A DNA stretch of 56,709 nucleotides from DASVEG01 sp035540495 (GCA_035540495.1 DATLGL010000022.1:1-56709); one strand, 5' to 3'; shown: positions 1 through 8,356, numbered from the stretch's first letter. Notes: generated from the sequence alone by a model not told the origin. A program made the numbers and translations.

Positions 1-18
1 GGCCCGCCCGGCCCCACG

Positions 19-65
19 ACGATTGGTCACGAAGGTCGGCTGTGGCCGCCTTCGTGACCAATCGT
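19..65. repeat. Palindrome A, left copy
   Basis: Perfect 17-bp inverted arms (ACGATTGGTCACGAAGG at 19-35 and its complement at 49-65). Inside them is a 4-bp CGGC/GCCG stem, a TGTG loop and one unpaired T at 36. There is no T-tract, so it does not look like an ordinary intrinsic terminator. Its 3' part (49-66) is repeated exactly at 1021-1038, behind the AbiEi-like gene. The gene upstream of it, if any, is outside the window. Confidence 0.85.
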
Positions 66-105
66 GGCCAGCCATCGGTGTCTCACCCGGGTGGGAAGGT
101 GGGTC

Positions 106-1029
106 ATGCGAGCTACGTACGACTACGTGGCCCGTCGTCAGCTGGGGCTACTCCGGACGAAGCAGCTGACCGATCTCGGCTGGTCGAAGTGCGAGCTCGC
201 CACTGCGGTGACGAGAGGCGAGTTCGTTCCATACCCGGCCCGGCGTGGCGTCCTCCGGTGCGCAGGCATCGAGGAGACGCAAGACGTGGCATGGAAGGCA
301 GCGCAGTTGGCCGCAGGCGACGACCATCTCCTGGCGGGCCTCACCGCGGGTGGCGTGTGGGAGATGAAGGGATATCCGGACGCCGACGACATCGAGCTCG
401 TGACCGCCTCGAAGAGTCGATCGCGGTTGGAAGGCGTACGAACTCGTCGCACCCTCTGGCTTCCCGAGCATCACATCACGGAGCGTCGCAAGCTCCCGGT
501 CACGAGCCCTGCGCGGACGCTCCTCGACACGGCGACACGCGTCGACTTCCGGACCCTGAAGGCGGCCGCCAACGACCTCTTGCGGCGGGACGTGATGCGT
601 ACGTCAGACCTGGAGAGGTTGGTGCGGGAGCTGCCGAGGAAGACCTGCGGCGGCGGGCCGATGCACGCACTCGCCGCGATCATCGTGCCCGGCTACCACC
701 CCGGTGAGAGCGAACCCGAGCTCGACATCGTGGCGACCCTGGTCGCCGGCGGTTTCCCGAAGCCGGAGCAACAGATCTGGGGTCGTGGTCCCGGCTGGAG
801 GTACCGCATCGACGTCGGCTACCGCGACCTCAAGCACGGGTTCGAGTACCAGAGCGAGCAGGAGCACCTGAACCGCGCGGCGTTCCACGCCGACTCGCAG
901 CGTACGAACCGGCTGCAGCAAGCCGGCTGGACGATCTGGCCGATGACGTCGCAGACCCGAGCTGATGACCTACTGGGCGTTGCGGCGATGATCTTTGGTC
1001 ACGAAGGCGGGCTGTGCCGACCTTCGTGA
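106..1029 (+). CDS. AbiEi-like / DUF559-type protein
   Basis: The predicted protein has 307 residues. The N-terminal half resembles the AbiEi-type winged-helix region found in type IV antitoxin-like proteins: an RRQLG..RT..L...G start, then a 'SPARTLLDTA' signature near residue 140. The C-terminal ~100 residues look like a DUF559/Vsr-type PD-(D/E)XK nuclease fold: SEPELD, then YRIDVGYRD, EYQSEQEH, a downstream HADSQR and a final AGWTIWPM. I chose ATG 106 because GGGAAGGTGGG lies just upstream; an in-frame ATG at 64 lies inside the left palindrome. The stop codon and last residues fall inside the right palindrome (995-1033). Such genes are numerous in actinobacterial genomes and mostly uncharacterised. 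No toxin partner lies beside it, so a toxin-antitoxin role is not supported here; nuclease activity is inferred from fold motifs only. Confidence 0.7.
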   Translation: MRATYDYVARRQLGLLRTKQLTDLGWSKCELATAVTRGEFVPYPARRGVLRCAGIEETQDVAWKAAQLAAGDDHLLAGLTAGGVWEMKGYPDADDIELVTASKSRSRLEGVRTRRTLWLPEHHITERRKLPVTSPARTLLDTATRVDFRTLKAAANDLLRRDVMRTSDLERLVRELPRKTCGGGPMHALAAIIVPGYHPGESEPELDIVATLVAGGFPKPEQQIWGRGPGWRYRIDVGYRDLKHGFEYQSEQEHLNRAAFHADSQRTNRLQQAGWTIWPMTSQTRADDLLGVAAMIFGHEGGLCRPS

Positions 1030-1033
1030 CCAA
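995..1033. repeat. Palindrome A, right copy
   Basis: Perfect 13-bp arms (TTGGTCACGAAGG and complement) around an imperfect CGGGC-TGT-GCCG core. It contains the stop codon (1027-1029) of the AbiEi-like gene and sits between that gene and the convergent regulator gene. The unpaired base is on the opposite arm from the left copy, which suggests the two copies lie in inverted orientation. It may also act as a two-way transcription stop, although no T-run follows. Confidence 0.85.
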
Positions 1034-1068
1034 TCGTGTGCGCGACTGCGCGCAACTGCGCGGTCGTG

Positions 1069-1713
1069 TCAGTGGCGGGTGATGGCGGACTCGAGGTCGC
1101 GGGCGGCGCGGACGACGGCTCGGGCGTAGCGGCGGCCGGGCGAACGGGTGGTGCGCTCGACCGGACCCGACACGGAGACGGCGGCGACGACGGCGCCGGC
1201 AGAACCACCGGAGGCAGAGCGGACCGGGGCGCTCACCGACGCGACACCCTTCTCCCGCTCCTCCACCGACTCGACCCACTCGACCCCGTCGGCCAACCCA
1301 CGGAAGACCTTGGCGGCGGACCCCTTCGTCATCGGCAACGCGGCGCCCACGGGCACGATCGTCCGCAACGAGTGCGGGGACTCCAGCGACACCAAGCACA
1401 CGCGGCGGTCACCGCGGGGGACGTACAGCTGCACCGACTCCCCCGTCTCCTCCCGCAGCCGCTCGAGCACCGGACGCGCGGCGTCCGCCAGCGACCGGAC
1501 GGCCAGTCGCGGGCCCAACAGGTAGCGCCCGCCGGCATCGCGTTCCACGAAGCCGTGCACCTCGAGGGCCGACACCAGCCGGTGCGTGGTCGCCCGGGGC
1601 AGAGCGACCGCGGCCGACAGCTCCGCCAGCGAGCATGCTCCGGTCTCCAGCGCGTCGAGGATCCTCACCGCCTTGTCGAGGACGCCGATCCCGCTTATCG
1701 TGGTGTCCAGCAC
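1069..1713 (-). CDS. ndgR: IclR-family regulator (NdgR/LtbR-type)
   Basis: 214 residues. The N-terminal winged helix (about 8-60: GIGVLDKAVRILDAL, then LPRATTHRLVSALEVHGFV) is followed by the IclR effector domain (YLLGPRLAV, ...SVQLYVPRGDRRVCLVS, TKGSAAKVF). The N-terminus 'LDTTISGIGVLDKA' is the hallmark of the actinobacterial NdgR/LtbR group. Known members control leuCD and other amino acid genes. It starts at GTG 1713, divergent from leuC with 21 bp between the start codons. The effector domain is on the short side for the family. Assignment to this group is strong; its actual regulon here is inferred. Confidence 0.88.
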   Translation of the reverse strand: MLDTTISGIGVLDKAVRILDALETGACSLAELSAAVALPRATTHRLVSALEVHGFVERDAGGRYLLGPRLAVRSLADAARPVLERLREETGESVQLYVPRGDRRVCLVSLESPHSLRTIVPVGAALPMTKGSAAKVFRGLADGVEWVESVEEREKGVASVSAPVRSASGGSAGAVVAAVSVSGPVERTTRSPGRRYARAVVRAARDLESAITRH

Positions 1714-1734
1714 GTGAGAAGGGTATCTCAGAAT
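1714..1734. promoter_or_regulatory. Divergent ndgR/leuC promoter and candidate operator
   Basis: The 21 bp between the two start codons contain the inverted repeat TGAGA-N6-TCTCA (1715-1730), a good candidate operator for the IclR protein. On the minus strand TACCCT lies 6 nt before the GTG, the geometry of a -10 box for a leaderless mRNA. Both promoters must overlap the operator. Confidence 0.55.
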
Positions 1735-3156
1735 ATGGGACAGACACCACAGCCACCGCAGACGCTGAGCGAGAAGGTGTGGGAGCGCCATGTCGTCCAC
1801 CGCGCCGACGGCGAGCCCGACCTCCTCTACATCGACCTCCACCTCGTCCACGAGGTCACGAGCCCGCAGGCCTTCGACGGGCTTCGCCTCGCGAACCGCA
1901 CGGTCCGACGACCTGACCTCACGCTGGCGACCATGGACCACAACGTCCCCACGAAGAACCTCCTCGAACCGATCGCCGATCCGATCAGCGCGAAGCAGAT
2001 GGAGGTGCTCGCGGCGAACTGCGCGGAGTTCGGCATCCGCCTGTTCCCGATGGGCCACGCCAAGCAGGGCATCGTCCACATCATCGGCCCGGAGCAGGGT
2101 CTGACCCAGCCGGGGATGACGATCGTCTGCGGCGACTCCCACACGTCGACCCATGGCGCGTTCGGCGCCCTCGCATTCGGCATCGGCACGAGCGAGGTCG
2201 AGCACGTCCTCGCGACCCAGACGCTCCCCCAGCAGAAGCCGGGCACGATGGCCATCACGGTTGAGGGTGAGCTTCCCGAGGGCGTCACGGCGAAGGACGT
2301 GATCCTCGCCATCATCGGGCGCATCGGCACCGGCGGCGGCATCGGCAGCGTGCTGGAGTACCGCGGCAGCGCCATCCGCAGCCTCACCATGGAAGGCCGC
2401 ATGACCGTCTGCAACATGAGCATCGAGGCGGGCGCACGTGCAGGTCTCATCGCTCCCGACGACACGACGTTCGCCTACCTCGAAGGGCGACCGCACGCGC
2501 CAAAGGGCAAGGCGTGGGAGCAGGCGCTCGACGACTGGCGCAGCCTGGTCACCGACGCCGACGCCACCTTCGACAAGGAGGTGGAGATCGACGCGACGAA
2601 GCTCGTCCCCCACGTCACGTGGGGAACGAACCCCGGGCAGGTGATCGCCATCGACGCCAACGTCCCGAGCCCCGACGACTTCCTCGACTCGACGAGCCGT
2701 GAGGCGGCGGCACGAGCCCTCCAGTACATGGGCCTCGAAGCCGGCACGCCGGTGCGGGACATCAAGGTCGACACGGTCTTCATCGGCTCGTGCACCAACG
2801 GCCGGATCGAAGACATCCGGGAGGCCGCCAAGGTCCTCGAGGGACGGAAGGTCGCCGACGGCGTCCGGGTACTGCTCGTCCCCGGGTCGATGGCGGTCAA
2901 GGCGCAGGCGGAGAAGGAAGGCCTCGACAAGGTGTTCGTCGACGCCGGTGTCGAGTGGCGCGAAGCGGGGTGTTCGATGTGCCTCGCGATGAATCCGGAC
3001 AAGCTCGCCCCCGGCGAACGGGCCGCCAGCACGAGCAACCGCAACTTCGAGGGACGGCAGGGCCCCGGCGGCCGGACCCACCTCGTGTCCCCCGCCGTCG
3101 CGGCCGCAACCGCGGTCGCCGGCACGTTCGCCACCCCGAAGGACCTGGAGAACTGA
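1735..3156 (+). CDS. leuC: 3-isopropylmalate dehydratase large subunit
   Basis: 473 residues, usual length for LeuC. Together with LeuD it isomerises 2-isopropylmalate to 3-isopropylmalate in leucine synthesis, using a [4Fe-4S] cluster. Seen: the N-terminal KVWERHVV and TMDHNVPT, the substrate-loop CGDSHTSTHGAFG, and the cluster cysteines in FIGSCTNGR and GCSMCLAMN. Start ATG 1735 gives the usual N-terminus. The upstream in-frame extension reads into the divergent regulator and is not coding. The stop overlaps the leuD start by one base (TGATG), so the two subunits are translationally coupled. Probably controlled by the IclR protein through the operator just upstream. Confidence 0.97.
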   Translation: MGQTPQPPQTLSEKVWERHVVHRADGEPDLLYIDLHLVHEVTSPQAFDGLRLANRTVRRPDLTLATMDHNVPTKNLLEPIADPISAKQMEVLAANCAEFGIRLFPMGHAKQGIVHIIGPEQGLTQPGMTIVCGDSHTSTHGAFGALAFGIGTSEVEHVLATQTLPQQKPGTMAITVEGELPEGVTAKDVILAIIGRIGTGGGIGSVLEYRGSAIRSLTMEGRMTVCNMSIEAGARAGLIAPDDTTFAYLEGRPHAPKGKAWEQALDDWRSLVTDADATFDKEVEIDATKLVPHVTWGTNPGQVIAIDANVPSPDDFLDSTSREAAARALQYMGLEAGTPVRDIKVDTVFIGSCTNGRIEDIREAAKVLEGRKVADGVRVLLVPGSMAVKAQAEKEGLDKVFVDAGVEWREAGCSMCLAMNPDKLAPGERAASTSNRNFEGRQGPGGRTHLVSPAVAAATAVAGTFATPKDLEN

Positions 3157-3752
3157 TGGAGCCCATCCGAGTCATCACCGGCCAGGCGGCCCCGCTGCGC
3201 CGCAGCGACGTCGACACCGACCAGATCATCCCTGCGGAGTGGCTCAAGCGGGTCGAGCGGACCGGCTTCGGCGAGGGTTTGTTCAGCGCGTGGAAGAAGG
3301 ACCCCGACTTCGCCCTGAACAAGCCGCAGCACCGTGACGCGGTGATCCTCGTGGCAGGGCCGAACTTCGGGACCGGGAGCAGCCGCGAGCACGCCGTGTG
3401 GGCCCTCCTCGACTACGGGTTCCGCGCCGTCATCTCACCGCGCTTCGGTGACATCTTCCGGAACAACTCGACGAAGGCCGGGCTCGTGCCGGCACAGGTC
3501 GACCAGGAGACCGTCGAGAAGCTGTGGGCCGCGATCGAGGCCGATCCCGATCTCGAGGTGAACGTCGACGTCGAGACGGGCCGCGTGTACGCCCCGACCG
3601 CGGGCATCGACGCGCCGTTCCCCATGGACGAGTTCACGCGGTACCGCCTGCTCGAAGGTCTCGACGACATCGGGCTGTCGCTCCGCAACGCCGACGCCAT
3701 CGACGCCTACGAGGCGACGCGTCCGGAGTGGCTGCCGGCCACGACCGCGTGA
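3156..3752 (+). CDS. leuD: 3-isopropylmalate dehydratase small subunit
   Basis: 198 residues, the swivel-domain partner of LeuC. Seen: RRSDVDTDQIIPAEWLKR near residue 15, GPNFGTGSSREHAVWAL (about 70-86) and ISPRFGDIFRNNSTKAGLVP. Start ATG 3156 overlaps the leuC stop by one base. The following trmO start (GTG 3749) overlaps its own stop by four bases, so leuC-leuD-trmO reads as one transcript. Confidence 0.96.
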   Translation: MEPIRVITGQAAPLRRSDVDTDQIIPAEWLKRVERTGFGEGLFSAWKKDPDFALNKPQHRDAVILVAGPNFGTGSSREHAVWALLDYGFRAVISPRFGDIFRNNSTKAGLVPAQVDQETVEKLWAAIEADPDLEVNVDVETGRVYAPTAGIDAPFPMDEFTRYRLLEGLDDIGLSLRNADAIDAYEATRPEWLPATTA

Positions 3753-4243
3753 CCCACGCGCAGTTCACGCTCGACCCGATCGGGTTCGTCCACGGCGGAC
3801 GCGCCGACGCGGTCGACGACGACTGGGCTCGGGTCGAGTCGACGATCGTCCTCGACGCAGCCCGGTTCGTGCCGGACGTCATCGCCGGCCTCGACGCCTT
3901 CAGCCACATCGACGTCGTCTTCGTGTTCCACCTCGTCGACGAGGCGGCGATCAACCTCGGCGCTCGCCATCCCCGCAACAACACCGAGTGGCCGAAGGTC
4001 GGCATCTTCGCCCAGCGGGCGAAGGCTCGCCCCAACCGCATCGGCGTGACGACGTGCGAGCTCGTCGGTGTCGACGCCGACGGCCTCGAGATCCACGTGC
4101 GAGGGCTCGACGCCATCGACGGCACACCCGTGCTCGACATCAAGCCGTACGTCGCCGAGTTCGCACCCAGAACGACGGTGCGGCAGCCGGCGTGGGCGAC
4201 GGAGCTGATGTCGGGCTACTGGAACCGCGACCCGGCGACGTAG
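3749..4243 (+). CDS. trmO: tRNA t6A37 N6-methyltransferase TrmO-like
   Basis: 164 residues, a compact TsaA/TrmO (UPF0066) beta-barrel protein. The family uses S-adenosylmethionine to methylate N6-threonylcarbamoyladenosine at position 37 of certain tRNAs. Seen: an N-terminal LDPIGFVHGGRADAV, HIDVVFVFHLVDEA, HPRNNTEWPKVGIFAQRAK and the signature ARPNRIGVTTCELV, then DIKPYVAEFAPR. The start is GTG 3749, coupled to the leuD stop. Its 3' end overlaps the convergent crcB gene by 28 bp. Family membership is clear; activity on tRNA is by homology. Confidence 0.85.
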   Translation: MTHAQFTLDPIGFVHGGRADAVDDDWARVESTIVLDAARFVPDVIAGLDAFSHIDVVFVFHLVDEAAINLGARHPRNNTEWPKVGIFAQRAKARPNRIGVTTCELVGVDADGLEIHVRGLDAIDGTPVLDIKPYVAEFAPRTTVRQPAWATELMSGYWNRDPAT

Positions 4244-4578
4244 CCCAGCGCGGCGGCGACCACACCTGCGACGACGGAGCCACCGAGGTAGAGCAACGCA
4301 GCCGCTCCGCGGCCGTCGCGCATCATCGACGTCGCCTCGTACGTGAACGTCGAGAACGTGGTGAACGCGCCGAGGAACCCGACCGCGACCGCCAAGCCGA
4401 CGTGCTCCGACCACCGTGAGCCGAGGCCCCCGAGCACCAACCCGAGCGCGGCCGATCCCGCCACGTTGATCGACAACGTGGCCCACGGGAAGTCGTGCGC
4501 CCCGATCGCTCCCTGCACGCCGTAACGAGCCGCGGCGCCGAAGGCGCCGGCGAACGCAACGACGAGCACTCGCACCAC
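4216..4578 (-). CDS. crcB: Fluoride channel CrcB/FluC
   Basis: 120 residues with four predicted membrane helices. Family members form dual-topology dimers that export fluoride. Seen: AGAFGAAARYGVQG near the start, WATLSINVAGSAALG (the conserved Asn of helix 2), and GFLGAFTTFSTFTYEA (the Phe/Thr/Ser-rich pore segment). GTG start at 4578, 27 nt behind the diguanylate cyclase gene. A single copy is present; many Gram-positives carry two adjacent copies. No fluoride riboswitch could be recognised upstream. Confidence 0.93.
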   Translation of the reverse strand: MVRVLVVAFAGAFGAAARYGVQGAIGAHDFPWATLSINVAGSAALGLVLGGLGSRWSEHVGLAVAVGFLGAFTTFSTFTYEATSMMRDGRGAAALLYLGGSVVAGVVAAALGYVAGSRFQ

Positions 4579-4605
4579 GGGCGCATCTTGCCCGGCGCGA
4601 CCCGG

Positions 4606-6642
4606 TCAGACGAGGACGGGGCGACGATCGGGACGTGTCCGCTTGATGCGGTACATCGCGTCGTCGGCCAGCCCGAGCAGTTCGTCGATGTCGTAGGACG
4701 ACCCATCGACGACGGTGAGGCCGACGCTCGCGCCGACGCACACGACCTCGCCAGCGGACAGCACCATCCGCTCCGCGATCGCGCTCTCGATGCGCGCCGC
4801 GATCGCTTCGACCTCTTCCATCTCGCGGACGTCCTGGCAGATGACGACGAACTCGTCGCCACCGAAGCGAGCTGCGGTGTCGGCGTCCCGGAGCGCCGAG
4901 CGGAGGCGAGTGGCGACGTGGCACAACACCTCATCGCCGGCCCTGTGACCGAGGGTGTCGTTGATCTGCTTGAACCCGTCGAGGTCGACCAGCAGCACGC
5001 CGACCAACGTCTCCTCGCGGCGTGCTCGTGCGGCCGCCTGCTGAAGTCGGTCGTCGAGCAGCATCCGGTTCGGCAGGCCCGTCAGCGGGTCGTGGAGTGC
5101 CTGATGGGTCGCCGCTTCGAGCAGCCGGGCGTTCTCGAGCGCGGTCGCCGCCTGCACCGCGAGGCCCGCCATGCGTTCGACCAGTTCGCTCTCGAACGCC
5201 GTCGGAGGCGGCACGTTCCATCCCGCCGCGACCTGTCCGCGCAACTCACCGCGCACGAGGATCGGCGCCGTCATCGCCGCCTCGACGCCGAACCCGTCGA
5301 GCAGCGCGCTAACGAACTCGTCAGGGCTCGAGCGGGTGTAGAAGCGCGGACGCGGGTTCTCGATCTGAGCGAGGAGATCGGGTGAGTCGTCGGGATGCAC
5401 CTCGACCGCCCGGAGTGCGGCGTTCATGTCGGAGGAGAATCCCTCGACGCCGACGAACCGCATCACCAGCTCCGGGGCGTCCCACAGCGCCACCGCGGCG
5501 TAGGGCGCTCCGATCACCTGCGGCACCGCGGCGGCGACGCGATCGCAGACGTCGGTCGTCGCCGTGATGTCCGCGAGCGACCGACCGAGCTCCGCCAGCA
5601 CGTGCACCGTCTCTCGCGAGACGGCCGCGTCGAGCGCCGTCGCCGCGAACGTGCCGAAGGCGGTGAGCATCCGCTGCTCCTCCGGGAAGAACGGGTCTCC
5701 TCCGGGGCTCGTCGCGAGGATGCGCCCGTAGATGCGTCGTGGTGAGCGGATCTCGAAGACGACGGCGCCGGCCACGTCCTCGACAGGGTCGGCAGTCAGC
5801 TTCCGGGCGAGGTCGTCGCGCTCGTCATCGTCGAAGCCCTCCGCGTGCACGATCGGTTCTGAACCCGCGAGCGGCTGCACCGCCACGATCAGCCCCGCAG
5901 CGCGGATCACGGTCCGCGCCCGTGATGCGACGCGTCCGATCGTCTCGTCGATCGTCGGCGCGCTGACGATCTCGGCCGCGGCCCGCTGCAGCGACTCGAC
6001 CTGGTTCGTCATCAGTCGGAGCTCGGTCTCGAGCCGGCGGTTGCGGCGGCGGGCCGAGAAGAGCCGCTTCCGGCGCGGGAAGCTCAGCTCGAAGACGCAC
6101 CGCTCCGCACCGGCGACCTGGCACTCGTCGTGGTCGATCCGCGCCGGCGGCACGCCGAAGAGCGCCGACGCCTGCGAGAGGAGGCCTTGCGTGTACCCGC
6201 AGTCGTGGAAGCTCGGGGTGTACCCGTCGTGCAGCCGGTACGTCACGACCGCTGACGTCGATCCGGCTTCGGGACACGCCATGTCGGCGACCGTCGAGAA
6301 CTTCGTGCAGGCTCGCGAAATGTTGCGCAGGAGCTGCGCCGGCGACCCCATCGCCCACAGCACCATGCGTAGGGGAAGCCCGATCTGCTCGTCGAGCACC
6401 CACTCGCCGACGTGGCGGGCGACATCTTCGTCGTCGAGCACCTTCGCCGCAGCCTCGAACAGAGCGATCTTCTGGTCGTAGGTGCTCCACGAGCGCTCGT
6501 CCTCGAGCACGCTCAGCGGCCGCTGCTCGCCCGCGAGGCGCAAGACGTCGCCCACCGCCACGGCGCCGGCATGAGCCCGCACGTAACGAACGATCAGACG
6601 CGTCGTGACGCCCGCCGTCTCCCTGCCCCCAGGGGAGTCCAC
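4606..6642 (-). CDS. V4R-like + GAF + GGDEF diguanylate cyclase
   Basis: 678 residues. Residues ~12-180 resemble a V4R/heme-NO-binding-type sensor domain, ending in a conserved DECQVAGAERC-VFEL stretch. A short basic coiled segment and two GAF-like domains (~215-345 and ~350-500) follow. The C-terminal GGDEF domain (~510-675) has an intact RFGGDEF motif at 592-598 and an upstream RDAD that matches the inhibitory I-site. It should therefore make cyclic di-GMP from GTP with product feedback. No transmembrane segment is visible, so it is probably cytosolic. Start GTG 6642 lies 3 nt after the stop of the LeuRS-like gene, so it is the third gene of the leuA transcript. The ligand of the N-terminal domain is unknown. 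Confidence 0.88.
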   Translation of the reverse strand: MDSPGGRETAGVTTRLIVRYVRAHAGAVAVGDVLRLAGEQRPLSVLEDERSWSTYDQKIALFEAAAKVLDDEDVARHVGEWVLDEQIGLPLRMVLWAMGSPAQLLRNISRACTKFSTVADMACPEAGSTSAVVTYRLHDGYTPSFHDCGYTQGLLSQASALFGVPPARIDHDECQVAGAERCVFELSFPRRKRLFSARRRNRRLETELRLMTNQVESLQRAAAEIVSAPTIDETIGRVASRARTVIRAAGLIVAVQPLAGSEPIVHAEGFDDDERDDLARKLTADPVEDVAGAVVFEIRSPRRIYGRILATSPGGDPFFPEEQRMLTAFGTFAATALDAAVSRETVHVLAELGRSLADITATTDVCDRVAAAVPQVIGAPYAAVALWDAPELVMRFVGVEGFSSDMNAALRAVEVHPDDSPDLLAQIENPRPRFYTRSSPDEFVSALLDGFGVEAAMTAPILVRGELRGQVAAGWNVPPPTAFESELVERMAGLAVQAATALENARLLEAATHQALHDPLTGLPNRMLLDDRLQQAAARARREETLVGVLLVDLDGFKQINDTLGHRAGDEVLCHVATRLRSALRDADTAARFGGDEFVVICQDVREMEEVEAIAARIESAIAERMVLSAGEVVCVGASVGLTVVDGSSYDIDELLGLADDAMYRIKRTRPDRRPVLV

Positions 6643-6645
6643 ACC

Positions 6646-8337
6646 TCATGGATCGGCGGCGGCGTGCCCGAGTTGAGGCTCGTTGTGCTTCCGTTGGGTG
6701 ACGACGAACTGCGGCCACGCCGACTCGTGGACCGAGCCATTGACGCCATCGCCCGACCGGTGCCAGAGCTCCTCGGCCAGATGCGGCGCGAAGGGCGCAA
6801 GCAGCTGCACGAACGTCTTCGCACTGGCGGTCGAGCCTATGGAAGGCACCGCCTCCATGAGCCTCGCGATGCCGACGTTGAACCTCAGTCGCTCGATGGC
6901 GTTCGTCACCGCCTCGACGACGCGCGGCGGCAGATCGTCTCCGGCTTCACCGTCCGCCGCCAGCACGGCCCGCCACACCTTTCCGAAGAAGCGTTGTACG
7001 CCGGCGACCGCGGCGTCGGTGAACTCGCCGTCGTGGTCCCACGGCGTGCTGAACAGAAGCGCGCACCGCAGGACGTCGACGCCATGGGCCGCGATGCGTT
7101 CGTCCGGCGTGACCACGTTGCCCCGGCTCTTCGACATCTTCGCCCCTGCGTGGACGATGAAGCCTCCCAGGCGCACCTTCGGGAACGGCTCGTCGAACGG
7201 GACCAGCCCGAGGTCGTGCAGCGCCATCGTCACGAAGCGGGCGTACAGGTGGTGCCGCTGAACGTGCTCCGGCCCCCCGGCGTAGAAGTCGACGGGACAC
7301 GTGCGCAGAGTCCGGTCGTCCGACCAGGGACGGTCGTCGATGTCGCACGACGGGTACCTGAGGAAGTACCACGAGGAATCCACGAACGTGTCGGAGACGT
7401 CGGTCTCGCGGCGCGCTGGGCCACCGCAGCTCGGGCACGCCGTTCGGACCCACTCCTCGCACGCCGCCAGCGGACTGATGCCGGTGTCCGTCGGCCGTAC
7501 GTCGTCGACGTCGGGCAGCTCGATCGGCAGCTGTTCCTCCGGGACCGCCACCGCGCCACAGCCGTTCGAGCAGTGGACGATCGGGATCGGCGGCCCCCAG
7601 TAGCGCTGGCGTGAGATCAACCAGTCGCGCAGCCCGTCCAACCAGTGGCGCTGAAGCTTCTTCGCGCGCTCCGGCCAGTCGAGCGCGTCGAGTCCGCTCA
7701 GCAACCGGTCGCGGTAGGCGGTGGTGCGCAGGAACCACTGCGTCATCACCTTCTCGACGACGCGGCTCGAGCACCGTTCGCACCGTTCGCTTCCCGCCTC
7801 GCCCTCCGTCTGCTCGCGGGCGAGCACCGTCAGGCACGACAGGCACCAGATCACGGGAGCCTCCGCCCTGTACATCAACCCGGCCTCGAACAGCTTCACC
7901 AGGATCCACTGGGTCCACCGGTAGTAGTCGGGGTCGCTGGTGTCGACGGTGTGCGTCCAGTCCCAGGCGCAGCCGATCCGGCTCAGCTGGGCGCGGAAGC
8001 GCTCGCCCGTCAGCTGCGTGTGCGCCTTCGGGTGGCGCCCTTCCTTGAGCGCGTAGTTCTCTGCGTTTATGCCGAAGGCGTCGAGGCCCATCGGCTGGAA
8101 CACGCGCTTGCCCCGCATGCGTTGGTACCGCCCGTAGGCGTCGGCGCCGCCGTAGCGGAACACGTGGCCGACGTGCAGCCCCTCGGCAGACGGGTACGGG
8201 AACTCGACCAGGTTGTAGAAGACCTCCGCCTTCGTCAGAGCCGGGTCGTCGAGATCGACGCGACCTACGCCGCGCGCCTCCCACTCGGTGCGCCAGCGCT
8301 CCTCGATCTCGTGGACCGGATACGGCAGTCCGGCCAC
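6646..8337 (-). CDS. Leucyl-tRNA synthetase paralogue lacking the editing domain
   Basis: 563 residues, against 800-970 for normal LeuRS. The class Ia core is complete: class motif HVGH (55-58), zinc-type CLSC/CERC (165-168, 186-189), RDWLISRQRYWG (237-248), DTFVDSSWYFLR (316-327), FYAGGPEHV and KMSKS (400-404). Where LeuRS carries the ~200-residue CP1 editing domain, this protein runs straight from KLQRHWLDG into LRDWLISRQ (~228-240). It also ends soon after the anticodon-binding helices and lacks the C-terminal tRNA-binding domain. The start is GTG 8337, 19 nt behind leuA and on the same strand. The clean join and intact catalytic motifs argue against a decaying pseudogene. It may charge tRNA without proofreading, or activate leucine for another acceptor or a regulatory purpose. 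A housekeeping LeuRS presumably lies outside the window. Confidence 0.85.
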   Translation of the reverse strand: MAGLPYPVHEIEERWRTEWEARGVGRVDLDDPALTKAEVFYNLVEFPYPSAEGLHVGHVFRYGGADAYGRYQRMRGKRVFQPMGLDAFGINAENYALKEGRHPKAHTQLTGERFRAQLSRIGCAWDWTHTVDTSDPDYYRWTQWILVKLFEAGLMYRAEAPVIWCLSCLTVLAREQTEGEAGSERCERCSSRVVEKVMTQWFLRTTAYRDRLLSGLDALDWPERAKKLQRHWLDGLRDWLISRQRYWGPPIPIVHCSNGCGAVAVPEEQLPIELPDVDDVRPTDTGISPLAACEEWVRTACPSCGGPARRETDVSDTFVDSSWYFLRYPSCDIDDRPWSDDRTLRTCPVDFYAGGPEHVQRHHLYARFVTMALHDLGLVPFDEPFPKVRLGGFIVHAGAKMSKSRGNVVTPDERIAAHGVDVLRCALLFSTPWDHDGEFTDAAVAGVQRFFGKVWRAVLAADGEAGDDLPPRVVEAVTNAIERLRFNVGIARLMEAVPSIGSTASAKTFVQLLAPFAPHLAEELWHRSGDGVNGSVHESAWPQFVVTQRKHNEPQLGHAAADP

Positions 8338-8356
8338 CGGAGTGGTCCCGTCGTCT

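Noticed and set aside
1714..3081. Minus-strand extension of the IclR gene
   Set aside because: Antisense to leuC; the family N-terminus begins at the GTG at 1713.
4579..4606. Fluoride riboswitch before crcB
   Set aside because: Only 27 nt lie between genes; no room or conserved pseudoknot.
6646..8337. LeuRS-like gene as a pseudogene
   Set aside because: All catalytic motifs are intact and the domain loss is in frame at the natural insertion site.
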